Virus record (IMG/VR): IMGVR_UViG_3300042197_001816
Span: 1 to 28,729 of that record
Length of the DNA: 28,729 nt
DNA from: a virus
Reading direction: 5' to 3' (one strand)
Part shown: positions 27,888 to 28,729 of the stretch, one piece after another
Layout of the letters: every line of letters starts with the position of its first letter
How positions within the stretch are numbered: position 1 is the first letter of the stretch
Notes under the pieces: model-generated
Told to the model about the DNA's origin: nothing
The model's input: only the letters and a program-made list of their open reading frames with translations
The model's database searches: none
Program-made: the position numbers and the translations under genes

Positions 27888-28298
27888 TTAATCGCTTAGA
27901 TATCCTGCACGCACTTTTTTATTAAAAAGTTTTTTAAATTCTGGATTATTAATCAATACCTCGAGATCGCAACCTCTAAGTTCATCATCTGAGATTTTAT
28001 AATTCGCCCAGTAATTTTGAAAACTAAATTGATTTCCCAAACATGACAGTTGATCCACATTAAAATTGTAATCTGTTGTGTGTATCACCTGCATTGCAAA
28101 TTCACTAAGCCATTTCCCACAACCAGCTCCTCCCCAACGACCACCATTTCCATATATGTTTACCTCTCCTGGAGAACAGTCTGAACGATGATAGACAAAT
28201 CCATAACCATTATTTGGAGCTGCACTCGCTGTGTTAGTAATAAAGTTTATTGATAATATAGACAATAAGATTGCTATACATGTTATTATATTTTTCAT
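27888..28298 (-). CDS. Secreted Cys-containing protein, 136 aa
   Basis: The ATG at 28298 lies 1 nt after the regA stop and gives a clean signal peptide (MKNIITCIAILLSILSINFI, then TNTASA before APNN). The longer frame to 28337 would bury that signal. The mature protein reads YGFVYHRSDCSPGEVNIYGN, GGRWGGAGCGKWLSEFAMQV and then three-part polar sequence with LSCLGNQF and GCDLEVLINN. Four Cys suggest two disulphides in the periplasm. I know no family. Its place directly after regA suggests early or middle expression, unlike a lysis protein. Confidence 0.65.
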   Translation of the reverse strand: MKNIITCIAILLSILSINFITNTASAAPNNGYGFVYHRSDCSPGEVNIYGNGGRWGGAGCGKWLSEFAMQVIHTTDYNFNVDQLSCLGNQFSFQNYWANYKISDDELRGCDLEVLINNPEFKKLFNKKVRAGYLSD

Positions 28299-28299
28299 A

Positions 28300-28677
28300 T
28301 TATTTTGCTCTTTTTCCAATATTATATTTAGCCACAAGTTCCCAACCTGCTTTGTCTTTATGTGCTAAAACTTTGATTTGACTTAAAGAAGCTTTGGATG
28401 AAATTTGAGTAAGATCTTTAATTTTTAATAATCCCCAATCAGCCAATAATACAGCTATTGTATTTCTTCTTTCAATATCGTTTGTAGTAATATTAGATTC
28501 TTTTCCATCTAAAGAAAATAATTCTTTAAAATGAACAATAAAATATCTTCCTTGTTTATGTAATATATGACAAGATTGATATAGTTTTTTATCAGTACGA
28601 CTTGCGATACCGATACGTGTTAATGTTTCTCTAATTTTTAAAAAGTTATCAGGTTCAATTAAAAAAACCTCTAACAT
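28300..28677 (-). CDS. regA: RegA translational repressor
   Basis: RegA binds the start regions of many early phage mRNAs and blocks their translation. The sequence aligns along its length with T4 RegA as I recall it: MLEVFLIEPDNFLKIRETLT, RIGIASRTDKKLYQSCHIL, then GRYFIVHFKELFSLDGKE, RRNTIAVLLADWGLL and the end WELVAKYNIG. At 125 residues it is close to T4 (122). In T4 regA lies just upstream of gene 43; here several accessory genes separate them. The upstream 52 nt to the window edge are open and would be expected to hold the end of the clamp-loader gene 62, but I cannot confirm it. Confidence 0.93.
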   Translation of the reverse strand: MLEVFLIEPDNFLKIRETLTRIGIASRTDKKLYQSCHILHKQGRYFIVHFKELFSLDGKESNITTNDIERRNTIAVLLADWGLLKIKDLTQISSKASLSQIKVLAHKDKAGWELVAKYNIGKRAK

Positions 28678-28729
28678 TTTGTCTGGATTCCATGCGTATG
28701 GAATAGACTTATTTGAATCTTCTTTTACA

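Noticed and set aside
28678-28729. End of clamp-loader gene 62
   Set aside because: One frame gives CKRRFK and a stop at 28709-28711, and synteny with T4 would fit, but six residues are too few to support the call.

Overview
The window is a compact, AT-rich stretch of a T4-like (myovirus) phage genome. Every gene I can support lies on the minus strand, so transcription runs from high to low coordinates. T4 core genes recognised from their motifs are regA, gene 43 (family B DNA polymerase), uvsX, gene 41 (replicative helicase) and an endonuclease VII-like gene (gene 49 type). The accessory genes are of the kind carried by marine cyanomyophages and pelagimyophages: Hsp20, an Sm-like protein, a winged-helix protein, a KWDG ligase-like protein, a HELVH metallopeptidase and a cytidylyltransferase fusion. 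With the low GC content, a marine host such as SAR11/Pelagibacter is likely, but host assignment is inference. Genes are mostly joined by ATGA or TAATG overlaps. No tRNA, insertion sequence, CRISPR array or integration module was found.

Layout from right to left. (1) 28677-25559: regA, a secreted protein, small membrane proteins, a phasin-like protein with Hsp20, a Cys-rich microprotein, the Sm-like protein and the winged-helix protein, then a 154-nt structured leader ahead of the polymerase. (2) 25558-23054: DNA polymerase. (3) 22973-20232: a PD-(D/E)xK-like nuclease candidate followed by small envelope proteins ending in a lipoprotein. (4) 20171-17058: a coiled-coil protein, uvsX, a conserved unknown and the helicase. 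(5) 17042-12831: a probable DNA-hypermodification cluster with a TET/JBP-type dioxygenase, a glycosyltransferase, a HAD phosphatase and two paralogous 2OG-oxygenase-like proteins with two membrane microproteins between them. (6) 12834-8792: microproteins, endonuclease VII, a small membrane protein, a metallopeptidase, a nuclease-like protein and the KWDG protein. (7) 8740-2: a probable late unit with a CTAAATA element, containing three nucleotidyl- or phosphotransferase domains fused to phage-specific tails, plus a cassette of secreted, threonine/serine-rich and membrane proteins.

Several signals span genes. Four promoters share TTTACW-17 nt-TATAATATA, and two of them place the expected transcription start almost on the start codon. 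The DNA polymerase and the TET-like dioxygenase end in nearly the same peptide (SSLENFF and SSLEAFF). This resembles the C-terminal sliding-clamp-binding tails known from T4 and suggests that base oxidation is tethered to the replication fork. Nine genes missed by usual length cut-offs (27-59 aa) were found by reading the gaps; most are single-span membrane proteins coupled to their neighbours.
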